A stretch of 64,000 bases of DNA. Origin: Hippasteria phrygiana. Lineage: Eukaryota > Echinodermata > Asteroidea > Valvatida > Goniasteridae. The notes below the pieces were generated by a model. The model made no database searches and had not been told where the DNA came from. It worked only from the letters and a program-made list of their open reading frames with translations. The DNA is taken from NCBI GenBank assembly GCA_037893225.1, contig JAZGUH010000281.1, positions 124,001 to 188,000 of the forward strand. The letters run 5' to 3'. Positions 1-11,500 of this stretch are shown here, piece by piece (position 1 is the stretch's first letter; each line of letters starts with the position of its first letter). The position numbers and the translations under genes are program-made.

Positions 1-238
1 GTATAGCGTGTGCAGTTATGCGGGAATGCAGACAATCAGTTCGAAAAAACGTACTCGCTTATCTCGGCCACCATTCGGCTGAACGTGGGTCTGAGGAGCT
101 GGAGATTGGTCTGGTTGTTGCTGAGGAGTCACTCATTCCAACAGTATCCAGATTATGCGCAATTTCGTTCAACATCAGGTCGAAAAACGCAGTCATTTGG
201 GGCCCAAGTTCCGTGGTGGGGGTCTCGGCTAGTCCATT

Positions 239-1432
239 GTATAGCGTGTGCAGATATGCGGGAATGCAGAAAAATCAGTTCGAAAAAACGTACTCGCTTA
301 TCTCGGCCATCATTTCGCTGAACGTGGGTCTGAGGAGCTGGAGATTGGTCTGGATGTTGCTGAGGAGTCAAGCTTTCCAACAGTATCAAGATTGTGCTCA
401 GTTTCGTTCAACATCACGTCGAAAAACGCAGTCATTTGGGGCCCAAGTTGCGTTGTGAGGGTATCGGCTAGTCCATTGTATAGCGTGTGCAGTTATGCGG
501 GAATGCAGAAAAATCAGTTGGAAAGACGTACTCGCTTATCTCGGCCACCATTCGGCTGAACGTGGGTCTGAGGAGCTGGAGATTAGTCTGGATGTTGATG
601 AGGAGTCACTCATTCCAACAGTATCAAGAAAATGCGCAATTTCGTTCAACATCAGGTCGAACAACGCAGTCATTTGGGGCCCAAGTTGCGTTGTGGTCGT
701 CTCGGCTAGTCCATTGTATAGCGTGTGCAGTTATGCGGGAATGCAGACAATCAGTTCGAAAAAACGTACTCGCTTATATCGGCCACCATTCGGCTGAACG
801 TGGGTCTGAGGAGCTGGAGATTGGTCTGGTTGTTGCTGAGGAGTCACTCATTCCAACAGTATCAAGATTGGGTGCAATTTCGTTCAACATCAGGTCGAAA
901 AACGCAGTTATTTGGGGGCCCAAGTTGCGTTGTGGGGGTCTCGGCTAGTCCACTGTATAGCGTGTGCAGTTATACGGGAATGCAGAAAAATCAGTTCGAA
1001 AAAACGTACTCCCTTATCTCGGCCATCATTCGGCTGAACGTGGGTCTGAGGAGCTGGAGATTGGTCTGGATGTTGCTGAGGAGTAACTCATTCCAACAGT
1101 ATCAAGATTGTGCGCAATTTCGTTCAACACCAGGTCGAAAAACGCAGTCATTTGGGGCCCAATTTGCGTTGTTGGGGTCCCGGCTAGTCCATTGTATAGC
1201 GTGTGCAGTTATGCGGGAATGCAGAAAAATCAGTTCGAAAAAACGTACTCGCTTATCTCGGCCATCATTCGGCTGAACGTGGGTCTGAGGAGCTGGAGAT
1301 TGGTCTGGATGTTGCTCAGGAGTCACGCTTTCCAACAGTATCAAGATTGTGCTCAGTTTCGTTCAGCATCAGGTCGAAAAACGCAGTCATGTGGGGCCCA
1401 AGTTGCGTGGTGAGGGTATCGGCTAGTCCATT
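239..1432. repeat. Array 1 multi-monomer segment related to 4772-5726
   Basis: Monomers 239-477 and 478-715 share private variants with 4772-5010 and 5011-5248: CATCACGTCG instead of CATCAGGTCG, then CAAGAAAATGCG, GTCGAACAACGC and TTGTGGTCGTCTCGG (offset 4533 bp). Monomers 955-1193 and 1194-1432 match 5249-5487 and 5488-5726 (offset 4294 bp; shared GAGTAACTCATTCC, then CTCAGGAGTCACGC). The two offsets differ by one monomer, so monomer 716-954 is present here and absent in the other copy. This is an old segmental duplication with a one-monomer indel. Confidence 0.8.
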
Positions 1433-2385
1433 GTATAGCGTGTGCAGTTATGCGGGAATGCAGACAATCAGTTCGAAAAAACGTACTCGCTTATATCGGC
1501 CACCATTCGGCTGAACGTGGGTCTGAGGAGCTGGAGATTGGTCTGGTTGTTGCTGAGGAGTCACTCATTCCAACAGTATCAAGATTGGGTGCAATTTCGT
1601 TCAACATCAGGTCGAAAAACGCAGTTATTTAGGGCCCAAGTTGCGTTGTGGGGGTCTCGGCTAGTCCACTGTATAGCGTGTGCAGTTATGCGGGAATGCA
1701 GAAAAATCAGTTCGAAAAAACGTACTCCCTTATCTCGGCCATCATTCGGCTGAACGTGGGTCTGAGGAGCTGGAGATTGGTCTGGATGTTGCTCAGGAGT
1801 CACGCTTTCCAACAGTATCAAGATTGTGCTCAGTTTCGTTCATCATCAGGTCGAAAAACGCAGTCATTTGGGGCCCAAGTTGCGTTGTTGGGGTCCCGGC
1901 TAGTCCATTGTATAGCGTGTGCAGTTATGCGGGAATGCAGAAAAATCAGTTCGAAAAAACGTACTCGCGTATCTCGGCCATCATTCGGCTGAACGTGGGT
2001 CTGAGGAGCTGGAGATTGGTCTGGATGTTGCTCAGGAGTCACGCTTTCCAACAGTATCAAGATTGTGCTCAGTTTCGTTCAGCATCAGGTCGAAAAACGC
2101 AGTCATTTGGGGCACAAGTTGCGTGGTGGGGGTCTCGGCTAGAACATTGTATAGCGTGTGCAGTTATGCTGGAATGCAGAAAAATCAGTTCGAAAAACAT
2201 ACTCGCTTATCTCGGCCATCATTCGGCTGAACGTGGGTCTGAAAAGCTGAAGATTGGTCTGGTTGTTGCTGAGGAGTCACTCATTCCAACAGTATCCAGA
2301 TTATGCGCAATTTCGTTCAACATCAGGTCGAAAAACGCAGTCATTTGGGGCCCAAGTTGCGTGGTGGGGTCTCGGCTAGTCCATT

Positions 2386-2977
2386 GTATAGCGCGTGCAG
2401 ATATGCAAAAATACAGAAAAATCAGTTCGAAAAAACGTACTCGCTTATCTCGGCCATCATTCGGCTGAACGTGGGTCTGAGGAGCTGGAGATTGGTCTGG
2501 ATGTTGCTGAGGAGTCGCTCATTCCAACAGTATCAAGATTGTGTGCAATTTCGTTGAACATCAGGTCGAAAAACGCAGTCATTTGGGGCCAAAGTTGCGT
2601 GGTGGGGGTATGGGCTAGTCCATTGTATACCGTGTGCAGTTATGCGGGAATGCAAAACAAATCAGTTGGAAAGACGTACTCTCTTATCTCGGCCATCATT
2701 CGGCTGAACGTGTGTCTGAGGAGCTGGAGATTGGTCTGGATGTTGCTGAGGAGTCGCTCATTCCAACAGTATCAAGATTGTGCGCAATTTCGTTCAACAT
2801 CAGGTCGAAAAACGCAGTCATTTGGGGCCCAAGTTGCGTGGTGAGGGTATCGGCTAGTCCATTGTATCGCGTGTGCAGTTATGCGGGAATGCAGAAAAAT
2901 CAGTTGGAAAGACGTACTCGCTTATCTCGGCCATCATTCGGCTGAACGTGGGTCTGAGGAGCTGGAGATTGGTCTGG
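2386..2977. repeat. Array 1 block, copy 1 (offset 1670 bp to 4056-4647)
   Basis: This block and 4056-4647 share the rare variants GCGCGTGC at the monomer start, TTTCGTTGAACATC, GTATACCGTG, the A-run version of the GGGAATGCAG site, GTGTGTCTG and GTATCGCGTG. The matched stretch ends at 2978/4648, where A meets T. A few substitutions separate the copies, so the duplication is not recent. Confidence 0.85.
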
Positions 2978-3339
2978 ATGTTGCTGAGGAGTCGCTCATT
3001 CCAACAGTATCAAGATTGTGCGCAATTTCTTTCAACATCAGGTCGAAAAACGCAGTCATTTGGGGCCCAAGTTGCGTGGTGGGGGTATCGGCTAGTCCAT
3101 TGTATAGCGTGTGCAGTTATGCGGGAATGCAGAAAAATCAGTTGGAAAGACGTACTCGCTTATCTCGGCCATCATTCGGCTGAACGTGGGTCTGAGGAGC
3201 TGGAGATTAGTCTGGATGTTGCTGAGGAGTCGCTCATTCCAACAGTATCAAGATTGTGCTCAATTTCTTTCAACATCAGGTCGAAAAACGCAGTCATTTG
3301 GGGCCCAAGTTGCGTTGTGGTCGTCTCGGCTAGTCCATT

Positions 3340-3816
3340 GTATAGCGTGTGCAGTTATGCGGTAATGCAGACAATCAGTTCGAAAAAACGTACTCGCTTA
3401 TCTCGGCCACCATTCGGCTGAACGTGGGTCTGAGGAGCTGGAGATTGGTCTGGTTGTTGCTGAGGAGTCACTCATTCCAACAGTATCAAGATTGGGTGCA
3501 ATTCCGTTCAACATCAGGTCGAAAAACGCAGTTATTTGGGGCCCATGTTGCGTTGTGGGGGTCTCGGCTAGTCCACTGTATAGCGTGTGCAGTTATGCGG
3601 GAATGCAGAAAAATCAGTTCGAAAAAACGTACTCCCTTATCTCGGCCATCATTCGGCTGAACGTGGGTCTGAGGAGCTGGAGATTGGTCTGGTTGTTGCT
3701 GAGGAGTCACTCATTCCAACAGTATCAAGATTGGGTGCAATTCCGTTCAACATCAGGTCGAAAAACGCAGTTATTTGGGGCCCATGTTGCGTTGTGGGGG
3801 TCTCGGCTAGTCCACT
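3340..3816. repeat. Local monomer duplication in array 1
   Basis: The second half of monomer 3340-3577 and monomer 3578-3816 share GATTGGGTGCAATTCCG and GGGGCCCATGTTGCG, found together almost nowhere else in array 1 (the CCCATG variant recurs near 4736). The stretch 3420-3580 is repeated about 239 bp on, which indicates a recent single-monomer unequal exchange. Confidence 0.8.
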
Positions 3817-4055
3817 GTATAGCGTGTGCAGTTATGCGGGAATGCAGAAAAATCAGTTCGAAAAAACGTACTCCCTTATCTCGGCCATCATTCGGCTGAA
3901 CGTGGGTCTGAGGAGCTGGAGATTGGTCTGGATGTTGCTCAGGAGTCACGCTTTCCAACAGTATCAAGATTGTGCTCAGTTTCGTTCAGCATCAGGTCGA
4001 AAAACGCAGTCATTTGGGGCCCAAGTTGCGTGGTGGGGGTCTCGGCTAGTCCATT

Positions 4056-4647
4056 GTATAGCGCGTGCCGATATGCTGGAATGCAGAAAAATCAGTTCGA
4101 AAAAACGTACTCGCTTATCTCGGCCATCATTCGGCTGAACGTGGTTCTGAGGAGCTGGAGATTGGTCTGGATGTTGCTGAGGAGTCGCTCATTCCAACAA
4201 TATCAAGATTGTCCGCAATTTCGTTGAACATCAGGTCGAAAAACGCAGTCATTTGGGGCCAAAGTTGCGTGGTGGGGGTATGGGCTAGTCCATTGTATAC
4301 CGTGTGCAGTTATGCGGGAATGCAAAAAAAATCAGTTGGAAAGACGTACTCTCTTATCTCGGCCATCATTCGGCTGAACGTGTGTCTGAGGAGCTGGAGA
4401 TTGGTCTGGATGTTGCTGAGGAGTCGCTCATTCCAACAGTATCAAGATTGTGCGCAATTTCGTTCAACATCAGGTCGAAAAACGCAGTCATTTGGGGCCC
4501 AAGTTGCGTGGTGAGGGTATCGGCTAGTCCATTGTATCGCGTGTGCAGTTATGCGGGAATGCAGAAAAATCAGTTGGAAAGACGTACTCGCTTATCTCGG
4601 CCATCATTCGGCTGAACGTGGGTCTGAGGAGCTGGAGATTGGTCTGG
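4056..4647. repeat. Array 1 block, copy 2 (offset 1670 bp to 2386-2977)
   Basis: Second copy of the block at 2386-2977, seven monomers downstream. Differences include GTGCCGATATG against GTGCAGATATG, GTGGTTCTG against GTGGGTCTG, and ACAATATC against ACAGTATC. The offset of 1670 bp would suit a seven-monomer HOR, but only about 2.5 monomers match, so no repeating seven-mer is established. Confidence 0.85.
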
Positions 4648-6202
4648 TTGTTGCTGAGGAGTCACTCATTCCAACAGTATCAAGAAAATGCGCAATTTCG
4701 TTCAACATCAGGTCGAAAAACGCAGTTATTTGGGGCCCATGTTGCGTTGTGGGGGTCTCGGCTAGTCCACTGTATAGCGTGTGCAGTTATGCGGGAATGC
4801 AGAAAAATCAGTTCGAAAAAACGTACTCCCTTATCTCGGCCATCATTCGGCTGAACGTGGGTCTGAGGAGCTGGAGATTGGTCTGGATGTTGCTGAGGAG
4901 TCACGCTTTCCAACAGTATCAAGATTGTGCTCAGTTTCGTTCAACATCACGTCGAAAAACGCAGTCATTTGGGGCCCAAGTTGCGTGGTGAGGGTATCGG
5001 CTAGTCCATTGTATAGCGTGTGCAGTTATGCGGGAATGCAGACAAATCAGTTGGAAAGACGTACTCGCTTATCTCGGCCACCATTCGGCTAAACGTGGGT
5101 CTGAGGAGCTGGAGATTAGTCTGGATGTTGCTGAGGAGTCACTCATTCCAACAGTATCAAGAAAATGCGCAATTTCGTTCAACATCAGGTCGAACAACGC
5201 AGTCATTTGGGGCCCAAGTTGCGTTGTGGTCGTCTCGGCTAGTCCACTGTATAGCGTGTGCAGTTATGCGGGAATGCAGAAAAATCAGTTCGAAAAAACG
5301 TACTCCCTTATCTCGGCCATCATTCGGCTGAACGTGGGTCTGAGGAGCTGGAGATTGGTCTGGATGTTGCTGAGGAGTAACTCATTCCAACAGTATCAAG
5401 ATTGTGTGCAATTTCGTTCAACAACAGGTCGAAAAACGCAGTCATTTGGGGCCCAAGTTGCGTTGTTGGGGTCCCGGCTAGTCCATTGTATAGCGTGTGC
5501 AGTTATGCGGGAATGCAGAAAAATCAGTTCGAAAAAACGTACTCGCTTATCTCGGCCATCATTTGGCTGAACGTGGGTCTGAGGAGCTGGAGATTGGTCT
5601 GGATGTTGCTCAGGAGTCACGCTTTCCAACAGTATCAAGATTGTGCTCAGTTTCGTTCAGCATCAGGTCGAAAAACGCAGTCATTTGGGGCCCAAGTTGC
5701 GTGGTGGGGGTCTCGGCTAGAACATTGTATAGCGTGTGCAGTTATGCGGGAATGCAGAAAAATCAGTTGGAAAGACGTAATCGCTTATCTCGGCCATCAT
5801 TCGGCTGAACGTGGGTCTGAGGAGCTGGAGATTGGTCTGGATGTTGCTGAAGAGTCACGCTTTCCAACAGTATCAAGATTGTGCTCAGTTTCGTTCAACA
5901 TCAGGTCGAAACACACAGTCATTTGGGGCCCAAAATGCGTGGTGAGGGTATCGGCTAGTCCATTGTATAGCGTGTGCAGTTATGCGGGAATGCAGACAAT
6001 CAGTTCGAAAAAACGTACTCGCTTATCTCGGCCACCATTCGGCTGAACGTGGGTCTGAGGAGCTGGAGATTGGTCTGGTTGTTGCTGAGGAGTCACTCAT
6101 TCCAACAGTATCAAGAAAATGCGCAATTTCGTTCAACATCAGGTCGAAAAACGCAGTCATTTAGGGCCCAAGTTGCGTTGTTGGGGTCCCGGCTAGTCCA
6201 TT

Positions 6203-6289
6203 GTATAGCGTGTGCAGTTATGCGGGAATGCAGAAAAATCAGTTCGAAAAAACGTACTCGCTTATCTCGGCCATCATTCGGCTGAACGT
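6203..6289. repeat. Truncated last monomer of array 1
   Basis: Only the first 87 bp of an array 1 monomer are present, ending in ATTCGGCTGAACGT. Ordinary monomers continue with GGGTCTGAGG at this point. The break marks the array boundary. Confidence 0.95.
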
Positions 6290-6295
6290 ATAGCA
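6286..6295. other. Junction between satellite array 1 and satellite array 2
   Basis: Array 1 sequence is recognisable to T6289 and array 2 sequence from A6292 (monomer offset 15). The bases GT at 6288-6289 fit both families. GTA at 6288-6290 also fits array 2 offsets 11-13, with one mismatch at T6291. No transposon, target-site duplication or unique DNA lies between the arrays. Two bases of microhomology fit an illegitimate, end-joining type of junction rather than homologous recombination (inference). Confidence 0.9.
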
Positions 6296-6509
6296 AGTCC
6301 ATACCCCAGGGAATTTGACAGGCATGGAGCAATAAATAAAAGGTAATCTGCACACAGATGGTGGCCGGGAAGAAAATAAACATTGCGAGGTTTGAATTTT
6401 CTCCACAAGTGTTAACTCTAAGAAGCCGCCGATAATTGCAACATGTAGCGCCAGATCTAAGCTATCCATACATGTCAAAATTACTGAATTTGGTTGATAT
6501 TTCATGCAA
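6292..6509. repeat. Partial first monomer of array 2
   Basis: This is 218 bp, offsets 15-232 of the 232-bp monomer, of type A (CCATACCCC, GACAGGC, AATAAATAAAAGG, TAATCTGC, GGTGGCCGGG). Its missing first 14 bases were lost at the junction with array 1. Confidence 0.95.
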
Positions 6510-8596
6510 TTATGAATGAGTAGAGGAAGTCCATACCCCAGGGAATTTGACAGGCATGGAGCAATAAATAGAAGGTAATGTGCACACAGATGTTGGCCGG
6601 AAAGAAAATAAACATTGCGAGGTTTGAATTTTCTCCACAAGTGTTAACTCTAAGAAGCCGCCGATAATTGCAACATGTAGCGCCAGATCTAAGCTATCCA
6701 TACATGTCAAAATTACTGAATTTGGTTGATATTTCATGCAATTATGAATGAGTAAAGCAAGTCATACCCTAGGGAATTTGACATGCATGGAGCAATAAAT
6801 AGACGGTAACATGTACACAGATGTTGGCCGGGAAGAAAATAAACATTGCGAGGTTTGAATTTTCTCCACAAGTGTTAACTCTAAGAAGCCGCCGATAATT
6901 GCAACATGTAGCGCCAGATCTAAGCTATCCATACATGTAAAAATTACTGAATTTGGTTGATATTTCATGCAATTATGAATGAGTAAAGCAAGTCCATACC
7001 CCAGGGAATTTGACATGCATGGAGCAATAAATAGAAGGTAACATGTACACAGATGTTGGCCGGAAAGAAAATAAACATTGCGAGGTTTGAATGTTCTCCA
7101 CAAGTTTTAACTCTAAGAAGCCGCCGATAATTGCAACATGTAGCGCCAGATCTAAGCTATCCATACATGTCAAAATTACTGAATTTGGTTGATATTTCAT
7201 GCAATTATGAATGAGTAAAGCAAGTCCATACCCCAGGGAATTTGACAGGCATGGAGCAATAAATAAAAGGTAATCTGCACACAGATGGTGGCCGGGAAGA
7301 AAATAAACATTGCGAGGTTTGAATTTTCTCCACAAGTGTTAACTCTAAGAAGCCGCCGATAATTGCAACATGTAGCGCCAGATCTAAGCTATCCATACAT
7401 GTCAAAATTACTGAATTTGGTTGATATTTCATGCAATTATGAATGAGTAAAGCAAGTCCATACACCAGGGAATTTGACATGCATGGAGCAATAAATAGAC
7501 GGTAACATGTACACAGATGTTGGCCGGAAAGAAAATAAACATTGCGAGGTTTGAATGTTCTCCACAAGTTTTAACTCCAAGAAGCCGCCGATAATTGCAA
7601 CATGTAGCGCCAGATCTAAGCTATCCATACATGTCAAAATTACTGAATTTGGTTGATATTTCATGCAATTATGAATGAGTAAAGCAAGTCCATACCCCAG
7701 GGAATTTGACAGGCATGGAGCAATAAATAAAAGGTAATCTGCACACAGATGGTGGCCGGGAAGAAAATAAACATTGCGAGGTTTGAATTTTCTCCACAAG
7801 TGTTAACTCTAAGAAGCCGCCGATAATTACAACATGTAGCGCCAGATCTAAGCTATCCATACATGTCAAAATTACTGAATTTGGTTGATATTTCATGCAA
7901 TTATGAATGAGTAAAGCAAGTCCATACACCAGGGAATTTGACATGCATGGAGCAATAAATAGACGGTAACATGTACACAGATGTTGGCCGGAAAGAAAAT
8001 AAACATTGCGAGGTTTGAATGTTCTCCACAAGTTTTAACTCTAAGAAGCCGCCGATAATTGCAACATGTAGCGCCAGATCTAAGCTATCCATACATGTCA
8101 AAATTACTGAATTTGGTTGATATTTCATGCAATTATGAATGAGTAAAGCAAGTCCATACCCCAGGGAATTTGACATGCATGGAGCAATAAATAAAAGGTA
8201 ATCTGCACACAGATGGTGGCCGGGAAGAAAATAAACATTGCGAGGTTTGAATTTTCTCCACAAGTGTTAACTCTAAGAAGCCGCCGATAATTACAACATG
8301 TAGCGCCAGATCTAAGCTATCCATACATGTCAAAATTACTGAATTTGGTTGATATTTCATGCAATTATGAATGAGTAAAGCAAGTCCATACCCCAGGGAA
8401 TTTGACAGGCATGGAGCAATAAATAGAAGGTAATATGCACACAGATGGTGGCCGGGAAGAAAATAAACATTGCGAGGTTTGAATTTTCTCCACAAGTGTT
8501 AACTCTAAGAAGCCGCCGATAATTGCAACATGTAGCGCCAGATCTAAGCTATCCATACATGTCAAAATTACTGAATTTGGTTGATATTTCATGCAA
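6510..8596. repeat. Array 2 edge zone, nine mixed monomers
   Basis: Monomers start at 6510, 6742 (231 bp), 6973, 7205, 7437, 7669, 7901, 8133 and 8365. This edge holds variants that are rare or absent further in: AGTAGAGGAAG at 6510, an AGAA plus TAACATG combination at 6973, TAACTCCAAG at 7437, and ATTACAACATG at 7669 and 8133. From 7205 to 8132 types A and B alternate, giving two copies of a 464-bp dimer. Confidence 0.9.
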
Positions 8597-11500
8597 TTAT
8601 GAATGAGTAAAGCAAGTCCATACCCCAGGGAATTTGACAGGCATGGAGCAATAAATAAAAGGTAATCTGCACACAGATGGTGGCCGGGAAGAAAATAAAC
8701 ATTGCGAGGTTTGAATTTTCTCCACAAGTGTTAACTCTAAGAAGCCGCCGATAATTGCAACATGTAGCGCCAGATCTAAGCTATCCATACATGTCAAAAT
8801 TACTGAATTTGGTTGATATTTCATGCAATTATGAATGAGTAAAGCAAGTCCATACCCTAGGGAATTTGACATGCATGGAGCAATAAATAGACGGTAACAT
8901 GTACACAGATGTTGGCCGGAAAGAAAATAAACATTGCGAGGTTTGAATTTTATCCACAAGTTTTAACTCTAGGAAGCCGCCAATGATTGCAACATGTAGC
9001 GCCAGATCTAAGCTATCCATACATGTCAAAATTACTGAATTTGGTTGATATTTCATGCAATTATGAATGAGTAAAGCAAGTCCATACCCTAGGGAATTTG
9101 ACATGCATGGAGCAATAAATAGACGGTAACATGTACACAGATGTTGGCCGGAAAGAAAATAAACATTGCGAGGTTTGAATGTTCTCCACAAGTTTTAACT
9201 CTAAGAAGCCGCCGATAATTGCAACATGTAGCGCCAGATCTAAGCTATCCATACATGTCAAAATTACTGAATTTGGTTGATATTTCATGCAATTATGAAT
9301 GAGTAAAGCAAGTCCATACACCAGGGAATTTGACATGCATGGAGCAATAAATCGACGGTAACATGTACACAGATGTTGGCCGGAAAGAAAATAAACATTG
9401 CGAGGTTTGAATTTTATCCACAAGTTTTGACTCTAGGAAGCCGCCAATGATTGCAACATGTAGCGCCAGATCTAAGCTATCCATTATGTCAAAATTACTG
9501 TATTTGGTTGATATTTCATGCAATTATGAATGAGTAGAGCAAGTCCATACCCCAGGGAATTTGACAGGCATGGAGCAATAAATAGAAGGTAATGTGCACA
9601 CAGATGTTGGCCGGAAAGAAAATAAACATTGCGAGGTTTGAATTTTCTCCACAAGTGTTAACTCTAAGAAGCCGCCGATAATTGCAACATGTAGCGCCAG
9701 ATCTAAGCTATCCATACATGTCAAAATTACTGAATTTGGTTGATATTTCATGCAATTATGAATGAGTAAAGCAAGTCCATACACCAGGGAATTTGACATG
9801 CATGGAGCAATAAATAGACGGTAACATGTACACAGATGTTGGCCGGAAAGAAAATAAACATTGCGAGGTTTGAATGTTCTCCACAAGTTTTAACTCTAAG
9901 AAGCCGCCGATAATTGCAACATGTAGCGCCAGATCTAAGCTATCCATACATGTCAAAATTACTGAATTTGGTTGATATTTCATGCAATTATGAATGAGTA
10001 AAGCAAGTCCATACACCAGGGAATTTGACATGCATGGAGCAATAAATAGACGGTAATATGTACACAGATGTTGGCCGGAAAGAAAATAAACATTGCGAGG
10101 TTTGAATTTTATCCACAAGTTTTAACTCTATGAAGCCGCCAATGATTGCAACATGTAGCGCCAGATCTAAGCTATCCATACATGTCAAAATTACTGTATT
10201 TGGTTGATATTTCATGCAATTATGAATGAGTAGAGCAAGTCCATACCCCAGGGAATTTGACAGGCATGGAGCAATAAATAGAAGGTAATATGCACACAGA
10301 TGTTGGCCGGAAAGAAAATAAACATTGCGAGGTTTGAATTTTCTCCACAAGTGTTAACTCTAAGAAGCCGCCGATAATTGCAACATGTAGCGCCAGATCT
10401 AAGCTATCCATACATGTCAAAATTACTGAATTTGGTTGATATTTCATGCAATTATGAATGAGTAAAGCAAGTCCATACACCAGGGAATTTGACATGCATG
10501 GAGCAATAAATAGACGGTAACATGTACACAGATGTTGGCCGGAAAGAAAATAAACATTGCGAGGTTTGAATGTTCTCCACAAGTTTTAACTCTAAGAAGC
10601 CGCCGATAATTGCAACATGTAGCGCCAGATCTAAGCTATCCATACATGTCAAAATTACTGAATTTGGTTGATATTTCATGCAATTATGAATGAGTAAAGC
10701 AAGTCCATACCCCAGGGAATTTGACAGGCATGGAGCAATAAATAAAAGGTAATCTGCACACAGATGGTGGCCGGGAAGAAAATAAACATTGCGAGGTTTG
10801 AATTTTCTCCACAAGTGTTAACTCTAAGAAGCCGCCGATAATTGCAACATGTAGCGCCAGATCTAAGCTATCCATACATGTCAAAATTACTGAATTTGGT
10901 TGATATTTCATGCAATTATGAATGAGTAAAGCAAGTCCATACACCAGGGAATTTGACATGCATGGAGCAATAAATAGACGGTAATATGTACACAGATGTT
11001 GGCCGGAAAGAAAATAAACATTGCGAGGTTTGAATTTTATAAACAAGTTTTAACTCTAGGAAGCCGCCAATGATTGCAACATGTAGCGCCAGATCTAAGC
11101 TATCCATACATGTCAAAATTACTGTATTTGGTTGATATTTCATGCAATTATGAATGAGTAGAGCAAGTCCATACCCCAGGGAATTTGACAGGCATGGAGC
11201 AATAAATAGAAGGTAATATGCACACAGATGTTGGCCGGAAAGAAAATAAACATTGCGAGGTTTGAATTTTCTCCACAAGTGTTAACTCTAAGAAGCCGCC
11301 GATAATTGCAACATGTAGCGCCAGATCTAAGCTATCCATACATGTAAAAATTACTGAATTTGGTTGATATTTCATGCAATTATGAATGAGTAAATCAAGT
11401 CATACCCCAGGGAATTTGACATGCATGGAGCAATAAATAGACGGTAACATGTACACAGATGTTGGCCGGGAAGAAAATAAACATTGCGAGGTTTGAATTT

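Larger units (their letters stand above)
1..6289. repeat. Satellite array 1, ~238.5-bp monomer, 26.4 copies, open on the left
   Basis: Tandem direct repeat with no spacers. Taking GTATAGCG (or its variants) as phase zero, monomers begin at 1, 239, 478, 716, 955, 1194, 1433, 1671, 1910, 2149, 2386, 2625, 2864, 3102, 3340, 3578, 3817, 4056, 4295, 4534, 4772, 5011, 5249, 5488, 5727, 5965 and 6203. Spacing is 237-239 bp; the length changes come from single-base indels, for example in the G run near 906-917. A counted monomer (1194-1432) is 49.8% GC with about 14 CpG, close to expectation. Most monomers carry a GGGCCC palindrome. By eye the monomers differ by several percent, more than in array 2. 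The array starts in mid-array at base 1, so its full length is unknown. The family is not recognised. Role is inferred only as structural heterochromatin. Confidence 0.98.

Noticed and set aside
1263..1283. CENP-B-box-like sequence ATTCGGCTGAACGTGGG in array 1 monomers
   Set aside because: It matches 7 of the 9 essential positions of NTTCGNNNNANNCGGGN; the C and first G of CGGG are missing. About 0.6 matches of this quality are expected by chance per 239-bp monomer on two strands.
1680..2468. Open reading frame of 262 codons on the + strand, with other overlapping frames of 100-214 codons through array 1
   Set aside because: The same frames restart in each 238-239-bp monomer, run in more than one frame at once, and change frame with every one-base indel. 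Start and stop fall at fixed monomer positions. There is no domain, signal peptide or conserved-protein pattern, so they are by-products of the repeat.
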